64,000 nt of DNA from Mesorhizobium loti (lineage in GTDB: Bacteria; Pseudomonadota; Alphaproteobacteria; Rhizobiales; Rhizobiaceae): contig NZ_QGGH01000003.1 of NCBI RefSeq assembly GCF_003148495.1, forward strand, positions 637,240 through 701,239. Direction: 5' to 3'. Each line of letters begins with the position of its first letter. The stretch's first letter is position 1. This document shows positions 33,615 through 42,486 of the stretch, one piece after another. Both the position numbers and the translations under genes were made by a program. Below the pieces are notes generated by a model, which was not told the DNA's origin, did no database searches, and saw nothing but the letters and a program-made list of their open reading frames with translations.

Positions 33615-34400
33615 TCAGTTGCCGTCGCCGGTCGGCAGCGAGAAGATATAGCCTTCGCCGCGCACCGTGCGCAGGAATTTCGGATTGGCCGGATCGGTCT
33701 CGATCTTCTTCCTCAGCCGCATGATGCGAATGTCGACCGCGCGCGACGATTCCGGATCTTCGGTGAAGCCGATCGCCTCGGAGATCGCGGCGCGGGTCAG
33801 CAACCGGTTGGCGCGGGTCAGGAAAACCTCCAGCACGTCGAATTCGCTCTTGGCCATCTCGACCACCGCGCCATTGGCGCCGGTGACCAACCTGCCGTCG
33901 AGATCAGCCTGGAAAGGTCCGAAAGCAACGGAACGGCGATCGGTCCTCGCCTTCTTGTCCTGAAGTTCCTGCGGCTGGGGAACCCGGCGCAACACGCTGC
34001 GGACCCTCGCCAGCACTTCGCGCAATTCGTAAGGCTTGACGATGTAGTCGTCGGCACCAAGCTCCAGCCCGACGATGCGGTCGAGCGCGGTGCCGGCGGC
34101 GGTGGCGTAGATGATGCCGATCGGCAGCTTCGAGCGCAACCAGCGGCCGAGCGACAGGCCATCCTCGCCGGGCATGGCGATGTCGAGAATGGCGAGATGG
34201 AACGACTGCGTTTCAACGAGGCTGCGCGCGGCGGCAGCACTTTCAGCGGTGACCACTTCATAGCCGGCGGCTTCGAGATATTCGGCAACCGCGTCCCTCA
34301 GGTCGGGCTCATCCTCGACGATGACAATTCTTGCCCGCACGATGCTTTCGCTCCCACTTTCAGTGGAAAGTAGATTGGGTATAAACATGATGTCCAGCAC
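33615..34400 (-). CDS. OmpR-family response regulator
   Basis: This 261-residue regulator has a normal receiver (IVIVEDEPDLRD, LAILDIAMPGEDG, late VKPYELREVLARV) and a C-terminal winged-helix (MAKSEFDVLEVF to VRGEGYIFSL). All four receiver key residues are present. The start is uncertain: ATG 34400, ATG 34388, or a GTG at 34340 preceded by GGGAG. The longer forms overlap the 5' region of the divergent regulator gene only slightly. It is co-oriented with the hybrid kinase. Confidence 0.9.
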   Translation of the reverse strand: MLDIMFIPNLLSTESGSESIVRARIVIVEDEPDLRDAVAEYLEAAGYEVVTAESAAAARSLVETQSFHLAILDIAMPGEDGLSLGRWLRSKLPIGIIYATAAGTALDRIVGLELGADDYIVKPYELREVLARVRSVLRRVPQPQELQDKKARTDRRSVAFGPFQADLDGRLVTGANGAVVEMAKSEFDVLEVFLTRANRLLTRAAISEAIGFTEDPESSRAVDIRIMRLRKKIETDPANPKFLRTVRGEGYIFSLPTGDGN

Positions 34401-34407
34401 TCATCTC

Positions 34408-35121
34408 GGGATGTCTGTTGCAGGGTGGGAAAACATGGCCGCACGATCGATCATCGCGCTTGTTTCCGTTGCCGAAGTGGTCGCGACCGAACTCGCCGAC
34501 CATCTCGAGCGGCGCGGTCACGATGTGCGTCAGGCGCGCCAGCCTTGGGAGGCCGAATCGCTGCTGTCGGGGAAGGGCATCGACGTCGTCGTCGTCGGCG
34601 ACAGCCTCAACCAGGCGGAGGGGCGCGACCTGCTGCGGCGCCATGGTGGCGAGGGCGGACCGGATTTCATCCTGATCTGCCGGCCGGCCGATCTGGTCGA
34701 CAAGGTGCTGGCGCTCGAGCTTGGTGCGGCCGACGTCGTCGAGAGCCCGCTCAATGTCCGGGAACTGGCTGCCCGTGTTGGCGGTCTGCTTTCGCGACGC
34801 GGCAGGGGCACCCAGGAACTGATCGTGCTGGAGAACGCGACCGTCGATCTGAGGTCGGCCATGGTCATGCATCGCTCCGGCACGGAGGAACAGCTCTCGC
34901 CCGGTCAGGTGGCGCTGCTCAGGCTGTTCCTTGCCAGTCCGCGCAAGGTGCTGACGCGTGACGACATCATTGCCGCGGCACCGGCCGAAAACGCCGACGC
35001 CTTCGATCGCTCGATCGATTCGCGCATCGTGCGGCTGCGCCGCAAGCTCGACACCGAAACCATCACCACCATACGCGGCGCCGGCTACCGGTTCGATCCG
35101 CCGCAGCAATTCGCCGGTTGA
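34408..35121 (+). CDS. OmpR-like regulator with degenerate receiver domain
   Basis: The protein has a C-terminal winged-helix domain (LSPGQVALLRLFLASPRKVL to TIRGAGYRFDPP). The N-terminal receiver is altered. The acidic pair is missing (IALVSVAEVV), the phosphoacceptor region reads VVVVGDSLNQAEG without the usual proline, and the late lysine is replaced (ADVVESPLNVREL). It is probably phosphorylation-independent. The start may be 34408 or 34435, the latter after GGGTGGG. It is divergent from the canonical regulator. Confidence 0.82.
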   Translation, partial: GMSVAGWENMAARSIIALVSVAEVVATELADHLERRGHDVRQARQPWEAESLLSGKGIDVVVVGDSLNQAEGRDLLRRHGGEGGPDFILICRPADLVDKVLALELGAADVVESPLNVRELAARVGGLLSRRGRGTQELIVLENATVDLRSAMVMHRSGTEEQLSPGQVALLRLFLASPRKVLTRDDIIAAAPAENADAFDRSIDSRIVRLRRKLDTETITTIRGAGYRFDPPQQFAG

Positions 35122-35151
35122 TTGCCGGACACCCAGGCAACTTGTTTGGCT

Positions 35152-35186
35152 GAGCATCGGGTTTTCCATCTCCGGGCCCGATGCTC
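35152..35186. terminator. Hairpin between convergent genes
   Basis: Perfect 10-bp arms, GAGCATCGGG and CCCGATGCTC, flank a 15-base loop. It lies between the ends of the degenerate regulator gene and the small membrane-protein gene. It has no clear T run but fits a bidirectional terminator. Confidence 0.55.
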
Positions 35187-35193
35187 TTGGGGC

Positions 35194-35361
35194 TCAGCGT
35201 ACCAGCAGAAGTGACGGGCCCACCGGCATGTCACTGCCCATGGCCAGTTCGCTGGCATGGGCGCGGTCCCTGAGCAGCACGGTGGCAAGGCCGGCAAAAC
35301 CGAGCAGGCCCTGTGCGTAGAGCAGTGCGGACAGCACCGAAGCGGCAAATTTCGTTTTCAT
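35194..35361 (-). CDS. Small membrane protein, 55 aa
   Basis: The frame starts MKTKFAASVLSALLYAQGLL and continues with a second apolar part and then a short polar tail (RDRAHASELAMGSDMPVGP). It looks like one signal-anchor helix or an uncleaved signal. GGGGAA lies eight bases before the ATG. I do not recognise the family. A longer frame to 35394 lacks a ribosome binding site. Confidence 0.55.
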   Translation of the reverse strand: MKTKFAASVLSALLYAQGLLGFAGLATVLLRDRAHASELAMGSDMPVGPSLLLVR

Positions 35362-35418
35362 CGTAGCAGTTCCCCAAAAGTGCCAATTCTTCAAAAATGA
35401 ATGTGTTTGTGGGTCGCT

Positions 35419-35751
35419 TCAGGACACCCCCGAAGTGCCCGCGCCGCCCACGGAGCCCCCCGTCGCGGCGCGGGCCTTCGGTCCTCTCGGCAGCAAGTAG
35501 CCGGAGGCGCCGCGCAAACCCGTCAGCCTAAGGCCGACCCGCCAGAGGGCCTTTAGCCGGGCGATGCGCAGGCTGGAAACAATCCAGACCGTGGCGAAAA
35601 ACAGTGCGGCATGCAGCGTCGAAATCTCGCCTGACGTCATCGCGCCGAGCCTTGTAAGCGGGGTGCCGGCAACCGTGCCGACGCCGCCGATGACCGCTGC
35701 CGCGATGCTGATCCTGAGAAGCCAGGACAGTGCGTTCGATTTCGTTTCCAT
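35419..35751 (-). CDS. Hypothetical membrane protein, about 110 aa
   Basis: The protein has two hydrophobic segments (LLRISIAAAVIGGVGTVAGT and LHAALFFATVWIVSSLRIA). A basic, glycine-rich C-terminal tail follows. The ATG at 35751 is preferred over a TTG at 35781. I do not recognise the family. It is separated by 57 bp from the 55-residue protein gene on the same strand, and the two may be co-transcribed. Confidence 0.6.
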   Translation of the reverse strand: METKSNALSWLLRISIAAAVIGGVGTVAGTPLTRLGAMTSGEISTLHAALFFATVWIVSSLRIARLKALWRVGLRLTGLRGASGYLLPRGPKARAATGGSVGGAGTSGVS

Positions 35752-36104
35752 GTTCGTTACCGGCTGTTTTCGTTGCGTCAACTTTGCTTGCGGCCCGTAT
35801 CCGGATCATGCCGCTTGAAGCCTCGTTTTGTTGCAATTCGGTTTCGAGATCGCCGGCTCTTCTTTCGTATGCGACCAACTCGCACTTTCGTTTAGAGGCG
35901 GATACTCATGTTACTGACTTTGGCCTCATCGGCTGACGAGCGGGCCGACTCTCATTCGCTTCTATGGAGGCAGCGTTCGTTAACCTGAGGAAACAGATTC
36001 GAAACACAAATGAGCATTTTGCGAAATCTCCCCGAAACATGACGTTGGGATAAGCAGCCATCGAATTGGAGCCGGCCGAACCGGCAGAGAGAGGGGACGT
36101 CATC
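35752..36104. other. Intergenic control region, no gene seen
   Basis: This stretch separates two divergently oriented genes and is relatively AT-rich near 35980-36060. No repeat, operator or EcfG-type promoter was recognised in it. Confidence 0.5.
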
Positions 36105-36566
36105 ATGCATACCGCCATTTCCGCCAAGCTCATCAACATCACCGCCGCCGCGCTGACGGGCGCCGCACTGCTGTTCGGCGCCGGCTCGGGCGCGGCGCAC
36201 GCCGCCAACAAGATCGTGGCGCGCGTCTCGCTTTCACAGCAGATCATGGAAGTCTCGGTCGACGGCCGGCCAACCTTCGCCTGGAAGGTTTCCACCGGCG
36301 ACCGGGCCCATGTGACGCCGACCGGCTCGTTCAAGCCGACGCGCATGCATGAGATGTGGTACTCAAAGAAATACGACAACGCCCCGATGCCGCACTCGGT
36401 CTTCTTCAGCGGCGGCTATGCGGTGCATGCGACCTATGCGATCAAGCGTCTCGGCCAGCCGGCTTCGCATGGCTGCGTGCGGCTGCATCCCGACAACGCC
36501 GCCGATTTCTACCAGCTCGTCGAAACCTTCGGGGCGACCAACACCAGCATCGTCATCGTCAAGTAG
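36105..36566 (+). CDS. L,D-transpeptidase (YkuD domain), exported
   Basis: The 153-residue protein has a signal peptide (about 1-35, ending near GAAHAANK) and a YkuD catalytic domain. The domain has the active-site motif SHGCVRLHPDNA with its catalytic cysteine and an upstream histidine in GGYAVHATYAI. These enzymes cross-link peptidoglycan or attach proteins to it in the periplasm. The ATG at 36105 follows GAGAGGGGA; an upstream frame is not used. It stands alone, with a strong terminator at 36676. Confidence 0.92.
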   Translation: MHTAISAKLINITAAALTGAALLFGAGSGAAHAANKIVARVSLSQQIMEVSVDGRPTFAWKVSTGDRAHVTPTGSFKPTRMHEMWYSKKYDNAPMPHSVFFSGGYAVHATYAIKRLGQPASHGCVRLHPDNAADFYQLVETFGATNTSIVIVK

Positions 36567-36675
36567 CAGGCTGTGACCGACGGCGTGTCAGCATGCTGCC
36601 GCGCCTCAAAGCTCCCACCGGAAAACGCTGCGGTATTGAGTACAGCGCAAACCGGCGGTATCGAGCCCAGCCAAA

Positions 36676-36705
36676 AAAAGAGGCCGGAGATTTCCGGCCT
36701 CTTTT
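36676..36705 (+). terminator. Rho-independent terminator after the L,D-transpeptidase gene
   Basis: The perfect stem AAAAGAGGCCGGA / TCCGGCCTCTTTT has a 4-base loop and is followed by more T residues. The A run before the stem would also let it work on the other strand. Confidence 0.85.
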
Positions 36706-36728
36706 CTTTTGTTTCCAACTTGTCTTGC

Positions 36729-36796
36729 GCAATTCCCAAGGGAAAGCGCTATGCGCTTTTCCCGGGAAAACCGTTACACACTTTTCCTGGAATTGC
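36729..36796. repeat. Palindromic repeat next to the RND gene stop
   Basis: Outer arms GCAATTCC (36729) and GGAATTGC (36789) enclose a hairpin, GGGAAAGCGC and GCGCTTTTCCC (36740-36763). It ends 2 bp before the RND gene stop codon. It resembles interspersed repeats of rhizobia and may help terminate or protect the transcript. Confidence 0.55.
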
Positions 36797-36797
36797 T

Positions 36798-39700
36798 CTA
36801 GCTCGGCAGCGCCGGCATCAGCTTGGGATCCGGTTTCTCGGCCAGGTGAGGCAGGTCCTTGCTGGCGATGAAGGTGTAGAACATAGGCACGACGAAGAGC
36901 GTGAACATGGTTCCGACCAGGATGCCGGTGAAGATAACCAGGCCCATCGAATAGCGGGCCGCGGCACCAGCGCCGCTGGACGTGATCAGCGGTACCACGC
37001 CCAGCGCCATCGCCGCCGTCGTCATCAGGATCGGCCGCAGGCGCACCTTGGCCGAGGCGATGATGGCGTCACGCCGTCGCATGCCATGGATTTCGCGCTG
37101 CTGGTTGGCGAACTCGACCAGCAGGATGCCGTGCTTGGTGATCAGACCAATCAGTGTGATCAGGCCGACCTGCGTGTAGATGTTGAGCGTTCCGAGGCCC
37201 AGATTGAGCGGCACGATCGCGCCGAAGATCGACAGCGGCACCGCCATCATGATGATCAGCGGGTCGCGGAAACTCTCAAACTGCGCCGCCAGCACCAGAT
37301 AGATGACGACAACGGCCGCCGCGAAAGCGATCAGGATGGTGTTGCCCTGTTCCTTTTCCTGTCGCGATTGACCGGAATAGTCGACGAAGAAGGTGTCGGG
37401 CAGGCTCTCGTTGGCGATGTCCTCCAGCGCTTTCAGCCCGTCGCCGGTGGTGACGCCGGGCAGCGGAAGCGCCGAAATCGTCGACGAATTCAGCTGGTTG
37501 AACTGCTCGATGGCGGCCGGCGCCGCATTGGTCGAAATCTTGACCACCGCTGACAGCGGCACCATCTCGCCCGTCACGCTGCGCACGAAGTATTCGCCGA
37601 GCTTGTCGGGGTTGTCGCGAAATTCCTGCGGCACCTGCGGGATGATGTCGTAGCTGTTGGAGTCGCGATCGAACTGGGCCACTTCGGCGCCGCCGACCAG
37701 CAAGGTCAGCGTGCGGCCGATATCGGCGATCGGCAGGTTGAGCGCCGCGGCGCGGTCACGGTCGATGGTCACCGTCACCTCGGGTGCGTCATAGGCCATC
37801 GAATTCTGCACGACGATGAAGCGGCCGGAGGCTTGCGCCTTGTTCTTGATCTGCTCGGCCACCTCGTACACTTCCGAGGAATCGCCGGTCGATCGCACCA
37901 CCATGGAGATGGGCAGGCCGCCGCCGGAGCCCGGCAGCGTCGGCGGCGCGAAGACGAAGGCCTGGACCCCCGCCACTTTGGCGATACGAGCCGTAATGTC
38001 GGCCTGCAGTTCCTTTGAATTGCGCTTGCGTTCCGCCCAGTCCTTGAAGGCAAAGCCGACGAAGGCGCTGTTTGTCGTGCCGCCGAAGGCGACGGCCGAG
38101 AACTGCGCCCGTGTTTCGGGAATATCCTTCACCAGACCGAGAATCTGGTTGACGTATGTCTCGGTGTAATCGGAGGTCGCATAACGCGGGGCTGTCACAA
38201 GCGAGAGCAGAAAGCCCTGGTCTTCTTCCGGCGCCAGTTCGGTTGAGGTCTTGGTGAACATGAAGCCGGTGACGCCGACAAGCGCAAGCACGATTATCAG
38301 TGTCAATGGGCGATAGTTCAGCGACCCGGTGACGGCCCGTTCATAGACATGCTCGACGCGAGCGAAGGTAGCGTCGACGATACGCTGGAAACGGCCCGGC
38401 GTGCCGGACTTCAGGAGGCGTGCCGACATCATCGGGGTGATGGTGATGGCGATGACGCCCGACAGGACCACCGAGCCGGCGAGCGTGACCGCGAATTCAC
38501 GGAACAGCGCGCCGGTCAGGCCGCCGGTGAAGGCCAGCGGCGCGAACACGGCGGCCAGCGTCATGGTCATGGCAACGATGGCCGACGCTATTTCGCGCAT
38601 ACCGCTGAATGCAGCCTGCATCGGCGACATGTGGTCTTCTTCCATATGGCGATGGATGTTCTCCACCACCACGATGGCGTCGTCGACCACCAGGCCGATC
38701 GCCAGCACCATGGCCAGCAGCGACAGGAGGTTGATCGAATAGCCGACCGCAAACAAAAGGAAACAGACGCCGATCAGCGACAGCGGGATGGTGATGATCG
38801 GCATCATCACCGAACGGAAAGAACCAAGGAACAAAAGGATGACGACGACGACGATGGCAACCGCCTCGGCGATGGTCTTGAACACTTCTTCGATCGAGGC
38901 GCTGATCTGTCCGGTCGCGTCGTAGACTACCTCGATCGTCATGCCCTTCGGCAGCGTCTCCTGAATCTGCGGCACCAGCTTGGTGAGCGCCGCCGCCGTG
39001 GTCAGCGGATTGGCGGCCGGCGTCGGGAAGATAGCGAGGAAGGTGCCGGGCTTGCCGTTGAAGCTGACCCTGGTGTCGGTGTTCTCGGCAGCGAGCTCGA
39101 CCCGAGCCACGTCGCGCAACCGCACCACATTGCCATCGGTCGAGCGCAGCGGCAGTTCGGCGAACGCCTCTGGCGTCTGCAACGTCGAGCGCACGGTGAT
39201 CGACGAGACGACATACTCGTTCTGGGTGTTGCCGGGCGCCGACAGGAAGTTGGAATTGTTGATCGCCGTCAGCACTTCGGAGGCCGTCACGCCGCGCGCG
39301 GCAAGCTTGATCGGATCGATCCAGACGCGCATCGAGTATTCCTGGGCGCCGAAGATCTGCACGTCGGCGACGCCTTCGACCGTCGACATGCGCGGCCTGA
39401 TGACGCGTTCGATATACTCCGTCAGCTGCTCCTTCGTCATGTTCGGATTCTGCATCGAGATGTACATCATCGCGAACTGCTGGCCGGTGCCCTTGACGAT
39501 GACAGGATCCTTGGAGGCGTCGGGCAAGGTGCCGCGCACGCCCTGGACCTTGGACAGCACTTCGGTCAGCGCGACGTCGGGGTTGGAACCGAGCTTCATC
39601 TGCACCGTCACGGTGCTGGACGACGGACGGCTGGACGAGGTGACGTAGTCGATGTTCTCGGTCGAGGCGACGGCGCGGGCGATCGGGGCGGAAATGAAGC

Positions 39701-39881
39701 CCTGGATCAGATCGGCGCTGGCGCCTGGATAGGCCGTCGTGATGGTGATCGCCGTTTCGTCGACCTTCGGATACTGCCGGATCGACAGGTTGAAGATGCC
39801 CTGGAAACCCAGGAGCAGGATCATGCAGGCAAGGACCGTCGAAAGGACGGGCCGGCGAATGAAGAGATCGGAAAAGCTCAT
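36798..39881 (-). CDS. RND efflux pump inner-membrane transporter (HAE1 family)
   Basis: The 1027-residue protein has the RND layout of 12 membrane helices and two large periplasmic loops. It begins FIRRPVLSTVLACMILLLG and has the proton-relay GLVVDDAIVVVENI in helix 4. Residue patterns fit the AcrB/MexB-like drug and lipid exporters. It pumps substrates from the periplasm with the adaptor encoded just upstream; an outer-membrane factor must come from elsewhere. The ATG overlaps the adaptor stop as ATGA. Repression by the TetR gene at 41361 is likely. Confidence 0.95.
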   Translation of the reverse strand: MSFSDLFIRRPVLSTVLACMILLLGFQGIFNLSIRQYPKVDETAITITTAYPGASADLIQGFISAPIARAVASTENIDYVTSSSRPSSSTVTVQMKLGSNPDVALTEVLSKVQGVRGTLPDASKDPVIVKGTGQQFAMMYISMQNPNMTKEQLTEYIERVIRPRMSTVEGVADVQIFGAQEYSMRVWIDPIKLAARGVTASEVLTAINNSNFLSAPGNTQNEYVVSSITVRSTLQTPEAFAELPLRSTDGNVVRLRDVARVELAAENTDTRVSFNGKPGTFLAIFPTPAANPLTTAAALTKLVPQIQETLPKGMTIEVVYDATGQISASIEEVFKTIAEAVAIVVVVILLFLGSFRSVMMPIITIPLSLIGVCFLLFAVGYSINLLSLLAMVLAIGLVVDDAIVVVENIHRHMEEDHMSPMQAAFSGMREIASAIVAMTMTLAAVFAPLAFTGGLTGALFREFAVTLAGSVVLSGVIAITITPMMSARLLKSGTPGRFQRIVDATFARVEHVYERAVTGSLNYRPLTLIIVLALVGVTGFMFTKTSTELAPEEDQGFLLSLVTAPRYATSDYTETYVNQILGLVKDIPETRAQFSAVAFGGTTNSAFVGFAFKDWAERKRNSKELQADITARIAKVAGVQAFVFAPPTLPGSGGGLPISMVVRSTGDSSEVYEVAEQIKNKAQASGRFIVVQNSMAYDAPEVTVTIDRDRAAALNLPIADIGRTLTLLVGGAEVAQFDRDSNSYDIIPQVPQEFRDNPDKLGEYFVRSVTGEMVPLSAVVKISTNAAPAAIEQFNQLNSSTISALPLPGVTTGDGLKALEDIANESLPDTFFVDYSGQSRQEKEQGNTILIAFAAAVVVIYLVLAAQFESFRDPLIIMMAVPLSIFGAIVPLNLGLGTLNIYTQVGLITLIGLITKHGILLVEFANQQREIHGMRRRDAIIASAKVRLRPILMTTAAMALGVVPLITSSGAGAAARYSMGLVIFTGILVGTMFTLFVVPMFYTFIASKDLPHLAEKPDPKLMPALPS

Positions 39882-41215
39882 TGCTGGTCGGCCTGCTTGT
39901 TCGCCGATTTGGTCGGGTCGATGGTGTTGTCTACGGCGACGGACATGCCGTTGAAGAGGCGATTCTGACCGGCGGTGACAACCTCGTCGCCTGCCTTCAG
40001 CCCCTCGACGATCTCGACCATGCCTTGATTGCGGCGGCCTGGCTTGACGAACACCTGCGACAGCACCAGCGCAGGCTTGTCACCTTCCGCCGCCGGCTTG
40101 GCCGGGTCGGCAGCCTTGTCCGCCGGCTTTGCCGCATCGGCGGCAGGCTTGGCTGCATCAGCTGCCGGCTTCATGGCATCGGCCGGCTTGGTGTCTGCCG
40201 GCTTGGCGTCAGCCGGTTTGTCCGTGGCTGAAGCAGCGGGTTTTTCTTCCGGCTTGGCTGCCTGCGCCGGGGCCGCCTCGGCGGGCTTCGCCGGCTGCAC
40301 CACGAAGATGTAGTCGCCATAGAGGCTTGTCGTCAGTGCCGTCTGCGGCAGCGTCAGCACGTTCTGCTCTTCGGGCAGTTCGACACGCACCTGCACGAAT
40401 TGGCCAGGGGTCAGCTTGCCGTCGGGATTGGCGACTTCCGCCCTGACGTTCACCAGCCGGCTGGACGAGTCGATCTTCGGGTCGATGCCGCGAATGGCGC
40501 CGGCAAACGGCTTGTCCTCACCGCCGAAGCCCAACCGAACCGTCTGGCCGATCTTGAGCAAGGCGAGTTGCTGTTCGGGAACCGAGAAATCGACCCGCAT
40601 CGTGTCGAGATCCTGCAGCGTCACCACGGCGGTGCCGGGCGCCAGATACTGGCCGATATCGATCTTCGGAATGCCCACCGTGCCGCCGAAAGGCGCCGTC
40701 AACTGCTTCTGGTCGAGCACGGCCTGCAGCTTGGTGACCTGAGAGGCCGAGGCCGAGGCCGCCGCACGCGCCGTGTCCAGCGTCGAGTCGGAGCCGACGC
40801 CACGCCTTGTCAGTTCGATGGCGCGGGCCAGCGATGTCTGATCGAGCGCGGCTTGCGCTTTCTGCGCGTCGAGATCGGCGCGCTCGACGGCGTCGTCGAG
40901 CTGCAGCAGAACCGCATTGTCGGCCACTTTCTGGTTGGCATGGAAAAGGATGTCCTTGACGATGCCGGTGGTCTCAACCGTCAGGTCAACACCGCGTACG
41001 GCCTTGACCGTACCGATCGCCTCGACGCCCGGCGTCCAGGTTGAAGGCTTTGCGATGGTCGTCGACACAGTTGCCGCCGGCGGCTTCATCGATGCGAAAT
41101 ACTGCTTGATGCCGTTGTCGCGCAGGAAGTTGAAGCCGACGATACCGCCGACCACGACAACGAGCACGGCCAGAACCAGAACGATAATAAAGATACGGAG
41201 TATGCGCTTGAACAA
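39878..41215 (-). CDS. RND efflux periplasmic adaptor (membrane fusion protein)
   Basis: The 445-residue adaptor has an N-terminal anchor (IFIIVLVLAVLVVVVGGI), a lipoyl-like/beta-barrel core (about 60-310) and a C-terminal domain. An alanine-proline-lysine-rich insert (about residues 320-390, repeats of the type AKPADA) interrupts the last part. The TTG start at 41215 follows GAGGGGA; the longer frame to 41290 lies across the operator region. It docks the RND pump to an outer-membrane channel. Confidence 0.9.
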   Translation of the reverse strand: MFKRILRIFIIVLVLAVLVVVVGGIVGFNFLRDNGIKQYFASMKPPAATVSTTIAKPSTWTPGVEAIGTVKAVRGVDLTVETTGIVKDILFHANQKVADNAVLLQLDDAVERADLDAQKAQAALDQTSLARAIELTRRGVGSDSTLDTARAAASASASQVTKLQAVLDQKQLTAPFGGTVGIPKIDIGQYLAPGTAVVTLQDLDTMRVDFSVPEQQLALLKIGQTVRLGFGGEDKPFAGAIRGIDPKIDSSSRLVNVRAEVANPDGKLTPGQFVQVRVELPEEQNVLTLPQTALTTSLYGDYIFVVQPAKPAEAAPAQAAKPEEKPAASATDKPADAKPADTKPADAMKPAADAAKPAADAAKPADKAADPAKPAAEGDKPALVLSQVFVKPGRRNQGMVEIVEGLKAGDEVVTAGQNRLFNGMSVAVDNTIDPTKSANKQADQQ

Positions 41216-41309
41216 GGAGGTCCCCTCAGTCGAAATCCGGCGCGAAGCGCGGACATCGGGACACATATCGACTGCGGGTCCCGATTTCAAATAGTGGCGG
41301 TCTTACTGT

Positions 41310-41323
41310 ACCGTCTGGACGGT
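41310..41323. promoter_or_regulatory. TetR-type operator in the efflux control region
   Basis: ACCGTC-TG-GACGGT is a perfect palindrome between the adaptor start (41215) and the divergent tetR start (41361). This pattern is typical of AcrR-like repressor sites of efflux operons. Confidence 0.7.
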
Positions 41324-41360
41324 CTTGTCAATTGGGCCTAAGCTTGCGAAGGGAGGCGCC

Positions 41361-41894
41361 ATGAGAGCCCAACGAACGAACTCGCGCGAGAAAATTCTCG
41401 CTGCGGCGGCCGATGTCGCACGGGAATCCGGGCCCGGCAGCCTGTCGCTGGAAGCGGTCGCCAGCCGCGCCGGTGTATCGAAGGGCGGGCTGCTCTACAA
41501 TTTCCCGACCAAGGCCAAATTGATGCAAGGTCTGGTCGAAGGCTATCTGCGTGAATTCGAGCACGCGCTGGACTCCGCCCGCACGAATGACAAGGACGAA
41601 AATCCGCTGGCCGTCTACATCAGGCTGTCGGCCAATGATTGCGAGGACAAGCAGCCGTCCGCGTCCTGGATCTTCTCGGCGATCGCCGAGGATCCCGATT
41701 TCATGACGCCGATAAAGACATTCAAGCGGCAGCTTTTCGAGCGGCTGAAGGGCGAGACGCCGGACCTCAAATCGCTGCTGGTCTGCTACCTCGCCATCGA
41801 GGGATTGCGCAGCATGAACCTCTTCGATTCGGACGTCCTGTCGAAAGACGAGCGAGAGCTGCTGGTATCGTCCTTGCTCGAGATTGCCAGATAG
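41361..41894 (+). CDS. TetR-family repressor of the efflux operon
   Basis: The 177-residue regulator has an N-terminal helix-turn-helix (LEAVASRAGVSKGGLLYNF) and an acidic C-terminal ligand domain. GGGAGG precedes the ATG at 41361. It is divergent from the RND operon with a TetR-type palindrome between them. It probably represses the pump and itself until a pump substrate binds. Confidence 0.88.
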   Translation: MRAQRTNSREKILAAAADVARESGPGSLSLEAVASRAGVSKGGLLYNFPTKAKLMQGLVEGYLREFEHALDSARTNDKDENPLAVYIRLSANDCEDKQPSASWIFSAIAEDPDFMTPIKTFKRQLFERLKGETPDLKSLLVCYLAIEGLRSMNLFDSDVLSKDERELLVSSLLEIAR

Positions 41895-41913
41895 GCACGG
41901 CTGATCGAGGGGC

Positions 41914-42354
41914 TCAATCCACGGCGCGCTCGATGTCGCGGCGCAGGACGATCGCGGTTGTCAGGTCCTCGACACCGCCATGACTGGCGATCAGATCGCG
42001 CAGCGTGTTCAGCCTGTCGATGGACGGCACCTCGATCTCGACGATGAGATCGAGCTGGCCGCTGACCGATGACACCCGCCGGACTTCCGGATAGCGCGCC
42101 AGCTGGTCGAGGATACCGATCGACGGCGTGCGTATCAGCGTGACAAGCAGGAAGGCGCAGATCAGCCCCTTGTCCATCTGACCGATATCGGCGCGGTAGC
42201 CACGGATGACGCCGCTGTTTTCCAGCGAGGCCACCCGCTCGCTCGTCGCGCTGCGCGACAGGCCGATGCGTCCCGCAAGCGTCTTCAGCGGGATGCGGGC
42301 CTCCTTCGACAGGATGCCGAGAATGTCCCTGTCCTTGGCGTCCAGTTCCCTCAT
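41914..42354 (-). CDS. Lrp/AsnC-family transcriptional regulator
   Basis: The 146-residue regulator has the N-terminal Lrp helix-turn-helix (LDAKDRDILGILSKEARIPL, then GLSRSATSERV) and a C-terminal RAM-type effector domain with VSSVSGQLDLIVEIEV. GGGAGC precedes the ATG at 42354. It is divergent from the triple-fusion gene at 42487, and an amino acid is its most likely effector. It probably controls the fusion gene and perhaps the amino-acid binding-protein gene beyond it. Confidence 0.9.
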   Translation of the reverse strand: MRELDAKDRDILGILSKEARIPLKTLAGRIGLSRSATSERVASLENSGVIRGYRADIGQMDKGLICAFLLVTLIRTPSIGILDQLARYPEVRRVSSVSGQLDLIVEIEVPSIDRLNTLRDLIASHGGVEDLTTAIVLRRDIERAVD

Positions 42355-42486
42355 CACACCACGCTCCCATCCGCTTCCGTTAATGTGCCGGCCAATGCAG
42401 TCATTGTGCCGGCGCAATCGACGCTTTGCCGGATGCCCCATTTTTAAGCCCATGCCAAGCTTTGCGAAAGCAGATGCGGATTGCCG

